Part shown: positions 9,982 through 18,012 of the stretch, piece after piece
Layout: the number at the start of each line of letters is the position of its first letter
How positions within the stretch are numbered: position 1 is the first letter of the stretch
Source of the DNA: Rhodovibrio sodomensis
GTDB taxonomy: Bacteria > Pseudomonadota > Alphaproteobacteria > Kiloniellales > Rhodovibrionaceae
Assembly: GCF_016583645.1 (NCBI RefSeq)
Contig: NZ_NRRL01000001.1
Location: 62,001-126,000, forward strand
Direction of reading: 5' to 3'
Length of the DNA stretch: 64,000 nt
Program-made: the position numbers and the translations under genes
The notes under the pieces: model-generated
What the model saw: only the letters and a program-made list of their open reading frames with translations
What the model was told of the DNA's origin: nothing
Databases searched by the model: none

Positions 9982-11451
9982 CTACGCGCGGACGAAGCTC
10001 TTGGCCTGGTCTGGATAACGGGCGCCACCCAGGCCGAGGCTGAGCGGGACGAACACGATCAGGTTCGCCACCAGCCCGAGGATGCCGGGATCGATCCCGA
10101 GCGGGGTGTCGCCACCCTGGACGACCTGGAACCAGAAGTTGACGACGACACCGGCGATCAGGCCAGCGATCGCGCCCTCCCGGCGCGCCTTCTGCCAGAA
10201 CAGCGCTCCGTAGACGGACGGCGCGAACTGGACGATCGACCCATAGGCGCCGAGCAGCAGCTGCACGATGCCCTGCGCACCGAACACCGCCAAGTAATAG
10301 GCGGCCGCGCCGACCACGACGACCCCGGCCCGCATGATCCAGAGCAGGGTCTGGTCGCTGATGTCGGGCTTCAGGGGCTGCACCACGTCGCGGCCCAGCG
10401 AGACCGAGGCGCCGTGGGTGATCGCGTCGGAACTCGACATCGCCGCGGCGAGCGCGCCCGCGCCGATGATCCCGTAGACGAGTCCGGAGACGCCGAGCTC
10501 GTTGGTGATCATGTAGGGCAGGATCTGGTCCGCGCTATCGACCGCATCCGACCCCACAACGCCGATCGCGGAGAAGCCGATGAACAGCACCGGGATCAGG
10601 AAGATGGCGAAGATCGGATAGGCGATCACCGTCTTCTTGATCGTGCGCTCGCGCGCGACGTAGCTCTTGGTGAAGAGGTGCGGCCACATCACGAAGCCGA
10701 TCACCGAAACCAGGATCGCCGTCGAGTAGGCGGTCGCCGACATCGGCGAGTTCTCCTGGCCGATCACTAGGAAGTCCGGCTTCTGCTGGGCGATGTCGGC
10801 GAACATCGCGCCCGGTCCGCCGTGGAGCGAGAAGACCAGGGTCAGGCCCACGATCCAGGCGATGATGAACATCATCGCGCCCTGCAGAACGTCGGACCAG
10901 GCAGCACCCCGGACACCCGAGGTCATGACGTAAATGCAGACGATGCCATAGGCGATCAGGGCACCGGCCCAGTAGGGGATCGCGCCGTCGGTCATGACGT
11001 TGAAGACGTAACTCATCCCCTTGAGCTGCAGGGTCAGGTACTGGATGAAGGCGAGCACCGCGACCACGCCCACGATCACGCACAGCGCGGTGGATTGATA
11101 GCGGTCCTTCAGCAGGTCGCCCATCGTGAAGTAGTTTCGCTCGGCGCCCAGGCGGGCCACCTTCGGACCGATCAGATACCAGGGCAGCAGGCCCATCGCC
11201 GTATAGGCGAGGATGTAAAAGGCGGCCGCGCCCTTGGAATAGGCCCAGCCCGGGCCGCCTAGGAAGGCGAACGCCGAGAAGATCGTGCCGCCCATCAGGA
11301 ACCACATCACAATGGTCCCGAAGTTGCGGTCGCCCACGGCGTACTCCGAGACCGAGAAGCGGTTGTGTCCGCGCCCGGCCGCCAGCCCCAGCGCGAACGC
11401 GAACACCAGATAGATGCCCATCATCAGGAGCGCCGCGATCCAGTCCGTCAT
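9982..11451 (-). CDS. Sodium:solute symporter (SSS family)
   Basis: A 489-residue integral membrane protein with about 13 hydrophobic segments. SSS signatures include 'VSEYAVGDRNFGTIVMWFLMGGT', 'GGPGWAYSKGA', 'YIVMTSGVRGAAWSDVLQG'-like core helices and 'GALAAAMSSSDAI'. The family uses the sodium gradient to import small organic solutes; the substrate cannot be read from sequence. The upstream DUF3311 protein is the common small partner of such symporters, and the M20 hydrolase gene heads the same operon, suggesting uptake and hydrolysis of an N-acylated amino acid or similar compound. Confidence 0.9.
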   Translation of the reverse strand: MTDWIAALLMMGIYLVFAFALGLAAGRGHNRFSVSEYAVGDRNFGTIVMWFLMGGTIFSAFAFLGGPGWAYSKGAAAFYILAYTAMGLLPWYLIGPKVARLGAERNYFTMGDLLKDRYQSTALCVIVGVVAVLAFIQYLTLQLKGMSYVFNVMTDGAIPYWAGALIAYGIVCIYVMTSGVRGAAWSDVLQGAMMFIIAWIVGLTLVFSLHGGPGAMFADIAQQKPDFLVIGQENSPMSATAYSTAILVSVIGFVMWPHLFTKSYVARERTIKKTVIAYPIFAIFLIPVLFIGFSAIGVVGSDAVDSADQILPYMITNELGVSGLVYGIIGAGALAAAMSSSDAITHGASVSLGRDVVQPLKPDISDQTLLWIMRAGVVVVGAAAYYLAVFGAQGIVQLLLGAYGSIVQFAPSVYGALFWQKARREGAIAGLIAGVVVNFWFQVVQGGDTPLGIDPGILGLVANLIVFVPLSLGLGGARYPDQAKSFVRA

Positions 11452-11557
11452 GCCGATCTCCCATGATCCATTGCTGACGGCGAAAAAACGTTCCGCGACA
11501 GGGCGCTAACAGCCGTCCTGCACGCGAACACGGCCGATGTGACCATGCAGGCCGATG

Positions 11558-11797
11558 TTAGGATGCCCGGTCGGAGACGCCGGCGAACTCGTAGCGGTAG
11601 AACGCGATCAGGCCGACGAACTCCACCAGGATCCAGAAGACCACCCAGGCCATCGAGAACGGCAGGCCCAGGATCATCGGCTCGACCGCATTCGCGACCC
11701 CGTACAGCGGGAACGTGACGAGCGCGAGCATGACAATCGTGAAGACCGTGAACGCGCGCGTCGGCGTGGCCCGCGCCTTCTGCTCCGTGCCTGTCAT
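11558..11797 (-). CDS. DUF3311 small membrane protein, symporter partner
   Basis: A 79-residue protein with two hydrophobic helices ('FTIVMLALVTFPLYGVAN' and 'MAWVVFWILVEFVGLIAFY') and the Pro-rich loop typical of DUF3311. The start at 11797 is chosen because GGAGG lies about 10 nt upstream of it; the earlier ATG at 11821 would place this site inside the gene. DUF3311 genes regularly precede SSS symporters, as here. Confidence 0.85.
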   Translation of the reverse strand: MTGTEQKARATPTRAFTVFTIVMLALVTFPLYGVANAVEPMILGLPFSMAWVVFWILVEFVGLIAFYRYEFAGVSDRAS

Positions 11798-11841
11798 AGC
11801 AATGCCCTCCTTGGACGGCACTCTGAGTCGGGGGCCGGCCG

Positions 11842-13002
11842 TCAGGCCGGCATCAGATGTTCGACGAGCCGGGTCCAGTAGCGCACGCCGGTCGTCAGGA
11901 TCTCGTCGTTGAAGTCATAGGTCGGGCTGTGCAGGTTCGCCCCGCCGGTGCTCGGCCCGTTGCCGAGCCAGACGTAGGCGCCTGGCCGCTCCTCGAGCAT
12001 GAACGCGAAGTCCTCGGCACCCATCGCCGGGGCGCGGTCGCGCTCGACCTCGAGCCCCACGCCCTCGGCGACCCGCGCGCAAGTCTCGCTCTCCTGGGAG
12101 GTGTTCACGGTGACCGGATAGTCGCGGCTGTAGCGCACCTCGGCCGACACGCCATGCGACCGGGCGTACCCGTCGATCAGCTCCTTCAGCCGCGCTTCCG
12201 CCTGCTCGCGGACCTGCGGGTCGAGCGCCCGCACCGTGCCCTTCAGGGCTGCGGTCACCGGGATCAGGTTGTAGGCATCTCCGGCATGGAACTGGGTCAC
12301 CGTGATCACCAGAGAATCGCTCGGGGCGATCTCTCGACTGACCAGCGACTGCAGACCGCTGACCATGGCCGCGCCCGCCAGGATGGGGTCACGCCCCTGG
12401 TGCGGCATCGCCGCGTGCGCGCCGGCACCGGTCAGATCGATATCAAAGGTGTCCATCGAGGCCATCATCGGCCCCGCGCGGACCGCCAGCCGCCCGACCG
12501 CCATCCCAGGCCAGTTGTGCAGGCCATAGACAGCGTCGACCGGGCAGGAGGCGAACAGCCCGTCATCGATCATCGCCCGGCCGCCCGCGTTGCCGTTCTC
12601 CTCGGCCGGCTGAAAGATCACGTAGACCGTGCCGGAGAAGTCCCTGGTTTCCGCCAGGGCTTGCGCGGCGCCCAGCAGCATCGTCGTGTGGCCATCATGC
12701 CCGCAGGCATGCATCCGACCGGCATTCCCCGACGCATAGGGCAGCCCGGTCTGCTCCTCGATCGGAAGGGCATCCATGTCCGCGCGCAGACCGATCGCCC
12801 GGTTGCCGCCACCCCTGCCCTCGATCTTGCCGACCACACCGGTCCGGCCAAGGCCGGTGACGACCTCGATGCCCATGTCCCGGAGCCGATCGGCGACGAA
12901 ATGGCTGGTGCGCTCCTCTTCAAACGCGAGTTCGGGATGGCGGTGCAGGTCGCGCCGCCAGCTCACCAGCTGATCCTTCAACGCGTCGATGTCGAACGCC
13001 AT
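11842..13002 (-). CDS. M20-family amidohydrolase (hippurate hydrolase/N-acyl amino acid hydrolase type)
   Basis: A 386-residue enzyme. Metal-site motifs are 'LRADMDALPIEEQTG', 'HACGHDGHTTMLLGAA', 'FQPAEENGNAGGRAMI' and 'HNWPG', plus a late 'GAEDFAFMLEERPGAYVWLGNG'. Such enzymes cut amide bonds of N-acyl amino acids. The start at 13002 has GGGAGAG 7 nt upstream; the longer reading frame from 13068 has no such site. It is the first gene of the operon with DUF3311 and the symporter. Confidence 0.9.
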   Translation of the reverse strand: MAFDIDALKDQLVSWRRDLHRHPELAFEEERTSHFVADRLRDMGIEVVTGLGRTGVVGKIEGRGGGNRAIGLRADMDALPIEEQTGLPYASGNAGRMHACGHDGHTTMLLGAAQALAETRDFSGTVYVIFQPAEENGNAGGRAMIDDGLFASCPVDAVYGLHNWPGMAVGRLAVRAGPMMASMDTFDIDLTGAGAHAAMPHQGRDPILAGAAMVSGLQSLVSREIAPSDSLVITVTQFHAGDAYNLIPVTAALKGTVRALDPQVREQAEARLKELIDGYARSHGVSAEVRYSRDYPVTVNTSQESETCARVAEGVGLEVERDRAPAMGAEDFAFMLEERPGAYVWLGNGPSTGGANLHSPTYDFNDEILTTGVRYWTRLVEHLMPA

Positions 13003-13127
13003 TCGACCGCTCTCCCTGCCACCTGTCGACACCGTCAGCTTATCCGGAGTTGTTCGTGACGCCACCACTTGCGAGCCAAAGGGTCAATACCGCACACCAA
13101 AATTACGTTGAAGTTCAGGGACAGAAC

Positions 13128-13320
13128 GGCTGGCTGCGACCCACATTCGCTATGAGGGCCGGCAGCCAGCCCACCGATCCCAGCCCGCGTGAGACACGCG
13201 GGTACGGTCAATCTGCCAGTGAAGACGCCTGATCATCCAACGGTTCGTCGCTCCTCGCGCCGGTCTCGTGGGTGAGGCAACTGGGATCCCCTCGCTCCTC
13301 AGCATCCCCGCTGGACCCGC
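13128..13320 (+). promoter_or_regulatory. Structured leader RNA 2 (subclass C) upstream of the gene at 13349
   Basis: P1 GGCAG (13161-13165) with CTGCC (13213-13217); P2 ACCG (13173-13176) with CGGT (13205-13208); P3 CCCGCGT/ACGCGGG (13184-13202); long-range GATCCCAG (13176-13183) with CTGGGATC (13281-13288). An alternative 10-bp helix, GGCTGGCTGC (13128-13137) with 13162-13171, would break P1, so this copy can be drawn as a switch between two shapes. Confidence 0.75.
13139..13148 (+). promoter_or_regulatory. ACCCAYTTYC box, copy inside the 5' hairpin of leader 2
   Basis: ACCCACATTC, immediately before P1 of leader 2. Same placement as in leaders 3 and 5. Confidence 0.35.
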
Positions 13321-13348
13321 GCGAGCGCAGTGAAGGACCACTTCAGAG

Positions 13349-14593
13349 ATGACTCAGCTTCGCATCGATAAGCCCGCGGTCACCGAGATGGCGCGGCGCC
13401 TGAGCCAGCACCTGTCCAGCGTGCAGCAGGTCACCCTGCAGCACACTCACGCCATGGACGCCCTGGCCGCGACTTTCGGCTACCGTAACCGCCAGACGAT
13501 GCGCGCCGAGATCAAGAGCGCGCAGGCGTCCGCCCCGGCGCTTGCATCCGCCGCGGAGATGTTCGCGGTCACCGACGTCATCGTCCACACCCTGTCCGTC
13601 CTCCACCGTCACGGCGAGGACATTTCGGTGCACGCTACCGAAGAGGACGCGAAGAACGCGCTGTTCGCGTTCGTCCAGGATTGGTGGAGCGAGGCCGTCG
13701 AGGGCAACGAGGAGGCGCTGTCCGAGATGGTGCCCGCTGCCATGGCGCGCCTGGCGGACGGTGATGAGCTCCAAGCCTCCCACCTTGAGCGGGACGAGGC
13801 GATCTGGCTGTATTTCGAGATGATCGAGGATGAGAGCTACGGCATCACCCGGCACGTGATGCCGCTGGCGGACCCGCTCTACCGCAAGGTGCCTGAGCCC
13901 GACAGCGGACCGCAAAAGACGGCACGGCGCATGCCGACAGGTGCCCAGGTCTCCGGACCCTGGAACCTGCGGGACCGGGCCGCGGCGATCGAGCAGGGCT
14001 ACGCCCTCGATGCTGACGAACTCGGACGGTATTGCGTTATCGCGCTCGATGCGCCGGACGTCGGCGATGTCCGCCACGAGGGCGAGGGCCCGGCCGCTGC
14101 CGCGAGCCGCCCCATCCGCATCGCCGACATCCGGTGGGACACGGACGGCCAAGACCCGGCGGCGCTTGGCCTCCCCGGCGACCTCGTGATCGACGCTGCC
14201 GCCGAGCGCATCGAGGACCCGGACGCCGAGATCGCGGACTGGCTTTCGGATCGCTATGGCTGGTGTGTCGAGTCGTTCACCCACGCGCTGGCGGATGCCG
14301 ACGACGCGAACGCGACCCGACGCGACGCGCAGGCGCTCGAGCACGTTCGTGAGATCGCCAGCGTGGGCGACGCCACGGCGATCCGGGCGCTGCGTCTCCT
14401 CGGCAAGCCGGAAGGTAGCGAGGCCGGCAGCGAGCCCGTGGTGCTCTACGAATGCGACGATTGTGGCCACGCCGCGCCGCGCGAAGCCATGAAGTCCACC
14501 CGCAGCCCCAATCAGCGCATGGAGGCTGGCGACACCTTCACCGATCGCGAGTGCCATCGCTGCGGCGCGCTCGCTTTCCCGGTCGCCAGCTGA
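13349..14593 (+). CDS. Leader-associated paralog 2: Glyoxalase_8-like head, zinc-ribbon-like tail
   Basis: A 414-residue protein. The head is 'DKPAVTEMARRLSQHL' then 'THAMDALAATFGYRNRQTM' (residues 7-50). The middle is acidic and unknown. The last 50 residues hold two CxxC pairs ('CDDCGH' and 'CHRCGA'), which would form a zinc ribbon. Zinc-ribbon tails recur in paralog 3. Leader and head are both subclass C. A hairpin terminator follows. Confidence 0.75.
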   Translation: MTQLRIDKPAVTEMARRLSQHLSSVQQVTLQHTHAMDALAATFGYRNRQTMRAEIKSAQASAPALASAAEMFAVTDVIVHTLSVLHRHGEDISVHATEEDAKNALFAFVQDWWSEAVEGNEEALSEMVPAAMARLADGDELQASHLERDEAIWLYFEMIEDESYGITRHVMPLADPLYRKVPEPDSGPQKTARRMPTGAQVSGPWNLRDRAAAIEQGYALDADELGRYCVIALDAPDVGDVRHEGEGPAAAASRPIRIADIRWDTDGQDPAALGLPGDLVIDAAAERIEDPDAEIADWLSDRYGWCVESFTHALADADDANATRRDAQALEHVREIASVGDATAIRALRLLGKPEGSEAGSEPVVLYECDDCGHAAPREAMKSTRSPNQRMEAGDTFTDRECHRCGALAFPVAS

Positions 14594-14617
14594 TCGTAAT
14601 CCGGTCCGCACCGACCC

Positions 14618-14646
14618 GCGCCCGCCGGGCACGTCCCGGCGGGCGC
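14618..14646 (+). terminator. Terminator-like hairpin
   Basis: GCGCCCGCCGGG pairs with CCCGGCGGGCGC around a five-base loop; no T-run. The next gene's ACCCACTTTC box begins one base after it. Confidence 0.65.
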
Positions 14647-14656
14647 ACCCACTTTC
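14647..14656 (+). promoter_or_regulatory. ACCCAYTTYC box before the gene at 14699
   Basis: ACCCACTTTC, 42 nt before the ATG and directly abutting the preceding hairpin. Confidence 0.45.
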
Positions 14657-14698
14657 GAGACACGTGCCGACCTCAACGCCAGGCCCAGGAGTGCCCGC

Positions 14699-15010
14699 AT
14701 GCACAACTCCCCGTCCGCCGACGCCACCCTTCATGAGACACGCGCGAAGGAAGCCGCACTCGATCTGGGCAAGGCCCTGCGGCTGATGTCGTACCGGAAC
14801 ATCGACACCATCGTCGCCGACTTCGCGATGTACCAGGCCGACCGTCTGATCCAGACCCACAGATACGCGGAATCCGACCGCCCTTCGCTCGAGCGGAGCC
14901 TGCGGCTGCATGCCCAGCAAGGTCTTGCTGCCCCCGTGCCATCACTCGATCCCAGGGATCGCGCATCTGAGCTCTGCCAGAGCAGCCACCAGCTCCTCGC
15001 GGCAGAATGA
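14699..15010 (+). CDS. Unknown small protein
   Basis: A 103-residue, largely helical protein ('LHETRAKEAALDLGKALRLM', 'SLERSLRLHAQQG'). AGGAG lies 9 nt before the ATG. Its stop overlaps the next start (ATGA), so the two are translationally coupled. No family recognised. Confidence 0.65.
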   Translation: MHNSPSADATLHETRAKEAALDLGKALRLMSYRNIDTIVADFAMYQADRLIQTHRYAESDRPSLERSLRLHAQQGLAAPVPSLDPRDRASELCQSSHQLLAAE

Positions 15011-15468
15011 CGGGCTGCGAACGCAGTCCGGCCGCCACGACAGAGGTTCAGCTGCCGGAATGGTGGCACGCCGGAACGCCGTTGGACGCGGCATCGCTTG
15101 CGGACAGGGACGTCTTCGAGTTCCTCGAGGATGATGAGTTCGACTATCCTTATCGGCTCTGTCGCGTTCCAGCTGCGTGTTTCACGGCCGTGGCCAACGC
15201 CGACCCCCGGGACTTCATGGACGGGATGCTCCCGCCCCGGGAAAGCGTGGACTACCCGGAGGAGATCGCACGCTTCACCGACCTCCGGGCGTGGTTTGAC
15301 ACAGAGGGTATCGAGACCGCGCTCGCTCATCGCCCCGTGATCGCCCTGTTGCATAACGATCGGCTGAAGGTGTTGGACGGGTTCCACCGCCTTTATCTGC
15401 TGATCCACGAATACGGTATCGGCGAGATCACCACCGCGGTCGGCCTTGGCCCTCCAATGGAGGCCTGA
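15007..15468 (+). CDS. ParB/Srx-fold-like small protein
   Basis: A 153-residue protein. The C-terminal part reads 'ALLHNDRLKVLDGFHRLYLL', the strand-turn-'DG.HR' signature of the ParB N-terminal/sulfiredoxin-like nucleotide-binding fold. Upstream 'EFLEDDEFDYPYRLCRVP' fills the place of the preceding strands. Such domains bind or hydrolyse nucleotides (CTP in ParB); no DNA-binding domain is present here. Coupled by ATGA to the preceding gene. Confidence 0.6.
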   Translation: MTGCERSPAATTEVQLPEWWHAGTPLDAASLADRDVFEFLEDDEFDYPYRLCRVPAACFTAVANADPRDFMDGMLPPRESVDYPEEIARFTDLRAWFDTEGIETALAHRPVIALLHNDRLKVLDGFHRLYLLIHEYGIGEITTAVGLGPPMEA

Positions 15469-15607
15469 ACCAGAACGCCGCGGAATCAGCCAAACAAGCG
15501 AGGCAGCGACCCGGACGCCCGCATGCCAAGGCGTTTGCCGTAAATGTGGAAAACGCACCACATGTCTCAGGAGGCGGGGCTGATGCTGAACCGAGGAGGG
15601 TGGCTAC

Positions 15608-15853
15608 ATGACCGGCACACGCGACGGCGGCGTTGATGTTTGCATCCAGGGATGGGTGCCGGGACTGAACAAAGTGAAATTGACGAAGACGCTCCGCGAC
15701 GGCGGCATTGGCCTCAATGAAGCGTCTCAGCTCACTTGCGATGTCTTGAAGGGACGCGAAGTACGAGCGCGCCTCAAGCAGTTCGACAGCCCATCAGCAG
15801 CGCGCGCTGCCCTCGAATGGATTGGTGTCGAGCGCGTTTGGTGGCCGAGCTAA
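15608..15853 (+). CDS. Small protein with ribosomal L7/L12 C-terminal-like fold
   Basis: An 81-residue protein. 'VCIQGWVPGLNKVKLTKTLR' followed by 'IGLNEASQLTCDVLKG' and a final 'AARAALEWIGVERVWW' tracks the L7/L12 C-terminal pattern (strand, N-K helix, 'GLKEAK' helix, helix, strand). Stand-alone copies of this fold occur in bacteria and may bind translation factors or other partners. Resemblance only. The next hairpin is a terminator. Confidence 0.6.
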   Translation: MTGTRDGGVDVCIQGWVPGLNKVKLTKTLRDGGIGLNEASQLTCDVLKGREVRARLKQFDSPSAARAALEWIGVERVWWPS

Positions 15854-15898
15854 TCCCGCAATCCGCACCTCTGCGGGGCCGACTGACCCGCCTATCCG

Positions 15899-15940
15899 AA
15901 AAAAACGACAGCCGCCGGTGATTTTTCCGGCGGCTGTCTT
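15899..15940. terminator. Rho-independent terminator, usable in both directions
   Basis: GACAGCCGCCGG pairs with CCGGCGGCTGTC; A-run upstream (15900-15905) and T-rich sequence after it. Confidence 0.85.
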
Positions 15941-16055
15941 CTGTTCATGCCCTTGTTTTCTGCGGCTTCTAACCGCTTAGAGGCTGTGTTTCCACACATA
16001 GGGCAAACGCCTTGGCCCGCATGCGTCCGGGTCGTTTTCGTGTTGCCCACGCGTC

Positions 16056-16101
16056 TCTGCCTGGACCTCCCGCTCATTGCACGACGGGAAGTCCAGGCAG
16101 A
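16056..16101 (+). repeat. Strong hairpin before leader 3
   Basis: TCTGCCTGGAC (16056-16066) pairs with GTCCAGGCAGA (16091-16101), and inside it TCCCG with CGGGA. The sequence between the terminator at 15940 and this hairpin shows nothing else recognisable. Confidence 0.65.
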
Positions 16102-16109
16102 CACGCCGG

Positions 16110-16280
16110 ACCCATTTCCCGGATATGGGCCGACGGCAAGCCAACCGACCCCACGCGCAGCCGCGCGCACGGTGAATCCGTCATCGAATCGAACTTCTCT
16201 TCCCTGACCGTGACCCAGCTCCGCCTGGCTCGTCGGGAGGTAACGGGGTCGTCCTGCCCGCATGCACGATCGTCGTGCAG
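16110..16280 (+). promoter_or_regulatory. Structured leader RNA 3 (subclass C) upstream of the gene at 16308
   Basis: Begins with the box ACCCATTTCC (16110-16119). P1 GACGG (16132-16136) with CCGTC (16178-16182); P2 ACCG (16144-16147) with CGGT (16170-16173); P3 a GC-only hairpin at 16154-16167; long-range CGACCCC (16146-16152) with GGGGTCG (16245-16251); distal hairpin GCACGA/TCGTGC (16264-16278). The last pairing ends 56 nt before the ATG. Confidence 0.75.
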
Positions 16281-16307
16281 CCACGCGGATGTGCTGGAGA
16301 CACAGTC

Positions 16308-17210
16308 ATGCCGATCACCTTCGACAAGCCGAAGGCCACCCAGACCGCCCGCAACCTGAGCGCGCACCTCAAGGACGCGCACGGCCTCCAGTTGGGCCAT
16401 CAGCAGGCGATGACGGCGCTCGCCGCCGCGCTCGGCTTCAACTCGCTGCACGAGTTTAGCCAGCTCATGAAGACGGCGCCCTCGGCCGGCCAGGCGCCAA
16501 CGGACGCGCGCCCTCAGGCCCCGGCACCAGGCCTGTCCTCGCTCTGCGAGGAAGCGATCGTCACCGATCTTCGCGCGCGGGGGTCCTGCGTCTGCGCGAT
16601 CAACGCCGACGATGCCGCCGAGATGGTGGCCGACGACGCCGCCCAGGTTCCAAGCGAGACCAGGCAGGACTGGTTCGACCGGAACCGCTCGGTCCTCGAG
16701 GAGGCGCTCTACGACAAGGCGCGGGAATTGCTGGGGATGTACCACGACGAGGACGGTTGCCCGCTGGACCACGCCGACCCGGAGCCGACCAACACGGATC
16801 CGGCCGACGATCTCCCGGACAACCAGATCGCAAACGCCGACTACGGCAAGGAGAAGTCGTGGTTCGACCATCAGCTGGCGTCGATGGCGATCGACCAGTG
16901 CACGCACCGCGACATCCTCCTCGAAAAGCGCGGCGACAGCTGGGTCTGGTACATGCCGGCGTCGAAAAACCCGCAAAAGCAGGCGCCCAGCCGCTCCTAC
17001 CCGAGCGAGGGCGAGGCCGCCCTGGCCGCCTGCGCGGCTTTCGGGATCGATCCGACCATCCACTGCGTCCTCAACCACTACCACTGCGAGGACTGTGACA
17101 AGGACTGGGAGGGCTCCTGGTTCTGTGGCGTCGACGAGGAGTGTCCGTCCTGCAGCTGCGACTGCGAGCCGGCAGAGAGCCACAGCCTGGTGATCCAGGA
17201 AGACAACTAG
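16308..17210 (+). CDS. Leader-associated paralog 3: Glyoxalase_8-like head, zinc-ribbon tail
   Basis: A 300-residue protein. The head 'DKPKATQTARNLSAHL' plus 'QQAMTALAAALGFNSL' (residues 6-50) is nearly the same as in paralog 5. The middle has a helical 'NRSVLEEALYDKARELLGMY' segment resembling parts of paralogs 7 and 12. The tail has 'HCEDCDKDWEGSWFC' and 'CPSCSCDC', a cysteine-rich zinc-ribbon-like module. Very acidic. Start chosen at 16308 with GGAG upstream. Confidence 0.75.
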   Translation: MPITFDKPKATQTARNLSAHLKDAHGLQLGHQQAMTALAAALGFNSLHEFSQLMKTAPSAGQAPTDARPQAPAPGLSSLCEEAIVTDLRARGSCVCAINADDAAEMVADDAAQVPSETRQDWFDRNRSVLEEALYDKARELLGMYHDEDGCPLDHADPEPTNTDPADDLPDNQIANADYGKEKSWFDHQLASMAIDQCTHRDILLEKRGDSWVWYMPASKNPQKQAPSRSYPSEGEAALAACAAFGIDPTIHCVLNHYHCEDCDKDWEGSWFCGVDEECPSCSCDCEPAESHSLVIQEDN

Positions 17211-17221
17211 ACCAACGCGCC

Positions 17222-17245
17222 GGGGGAGGTGCCACCACCTCCCCC
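17222..17245 (+). terminator. Terminator-like hairpin
   Basis: GGGGGAGGT pairs with ACCTCCCCC; no T-run follows. Also close to the ribosome-binding region of the next gene. Confidence 0.55.
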
Positions 17246-17272
17246 TAGCGTGACTGAAGCGAAGGGACCAAG

Positions 17273-17755
17273 ATGACCCGAAGCATTCCCGTTTCCGGCC
17301 TCTCGAACGCGATCCAGCTGGGCCGCGACGTCGAGCCTTCGCGAATGGTACCCGCGCGTGACTTTCCCGGCCTGCTGATCGACACCCGCCCGCCGGGCTG
17401 GGATTGGAAGCCGGTCCGGATCGTCGATCGCGCACGCGAGATCGCCGAGCGCCGCCGCGACCCGCTCGAAACCCTGAGCCTGTGCGAGCGCGCCCTTCTG
17501 CAGAAGATGGCTGCGGGCTTTCGGGTCGATGCAGACCGGTTCGGCAACGAGACCTACGCCTCCGAGACAAGCGGCGCAGTCGACCGCAAGGGGTTGATGG
17601 TCGGGAGACCCGCCCCCGGCGCCGCGACCCGGCTGCGCCTTCTCGGCTACATCAACACCCGGTCGAACGGCCAGGCGTGGACCCACACCCTCAACCAAGC
17701 CGGACACGCTGCCGCCAGCCGGCTGCGCGCCCTTATGGAGACGCACGACGCATGA
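17273..17755 (+). CDS. Unknown protein
   Basis: A 160-residue protein, mixed composition, with 'LETLSLCERALLQKMAAGFRV' in the middle and a C-terminal 'RLRLLGYINTRSNGQAWTHTL' that looks like a winged-helix-type 'G.I......W.LT..G' end. Its stop overlaps the start of the RMF-like gene (ATGA). Confidence 0.6.
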   Translation: MTRSIPVSGLSNAIQLGRDVEPSRMVPARDFPGLLIDTRPPGWDWKPVRIVDRAREIAERRRDPLETLSLCERALLQKMAAGFRVDADRFGNETYASETSGAVDRKGLMVGRPAPGAATRLRLLGYINTRSNGQAWTHTLNQAGHAAASRLRALMETHDA

Positions 17756-17964
17756 CCACGCCAACGGTGACTGCCAAACCCGCGATCGCCACGCCGGAGA
17801 GCGACGCCAAACTCCGTGCGGAGTACCAGGAGAAGGGCTACAAGGCGGGCCAGGACGGGGTGCCGCGCGACCAGGGCCCCGAGGGCGGCCTGATCGGCAG
17901 GTGGTGGCTGGAGGGCTGGGACAGCCAGTTCCCGCCGTCCAGCACGCCCCTTCGTCCGCTCTAG
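17752..17964 (+). CDS. RMF-like (ribosome modulation factor family) small protein
   Basis: A 70-residue protein. 'EYQEKGYKAGQDGVPRD' followed by 'WWLEGWDSQ' fits the RMF pattern (GY.AG..G......W..GW). RMF proteins bind the 30S subunit and drive ribosome hibernation in stationary phase. This family is common as small accessory copies in alphaproteobacteria. Coupled to the previous gene by ATGA. Confidence 0.65.
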   Translation: MTTPTVTAKPAIATPESDAKLRAEYQEKGYKAGQDGVPRDQGPEGGLIGRWWLEGWDSQFPPSSTPLRPL

Positions 17965-18012
17965 GCGCACACGCCAGAACACCGCTCAGCTCACCGATGC
18001 GAGGACTCCGAC

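Noticed and set aside
13343-14920. A 525-residue minus-strand frame over paralog 2, and similar long frames at 43911-45293, 26851-28176 and 50905-52398
   Set aside because: All are shadows opposite real genes with third-position GC bias on the other strand, and none has a recognisable domain or ribosome site.
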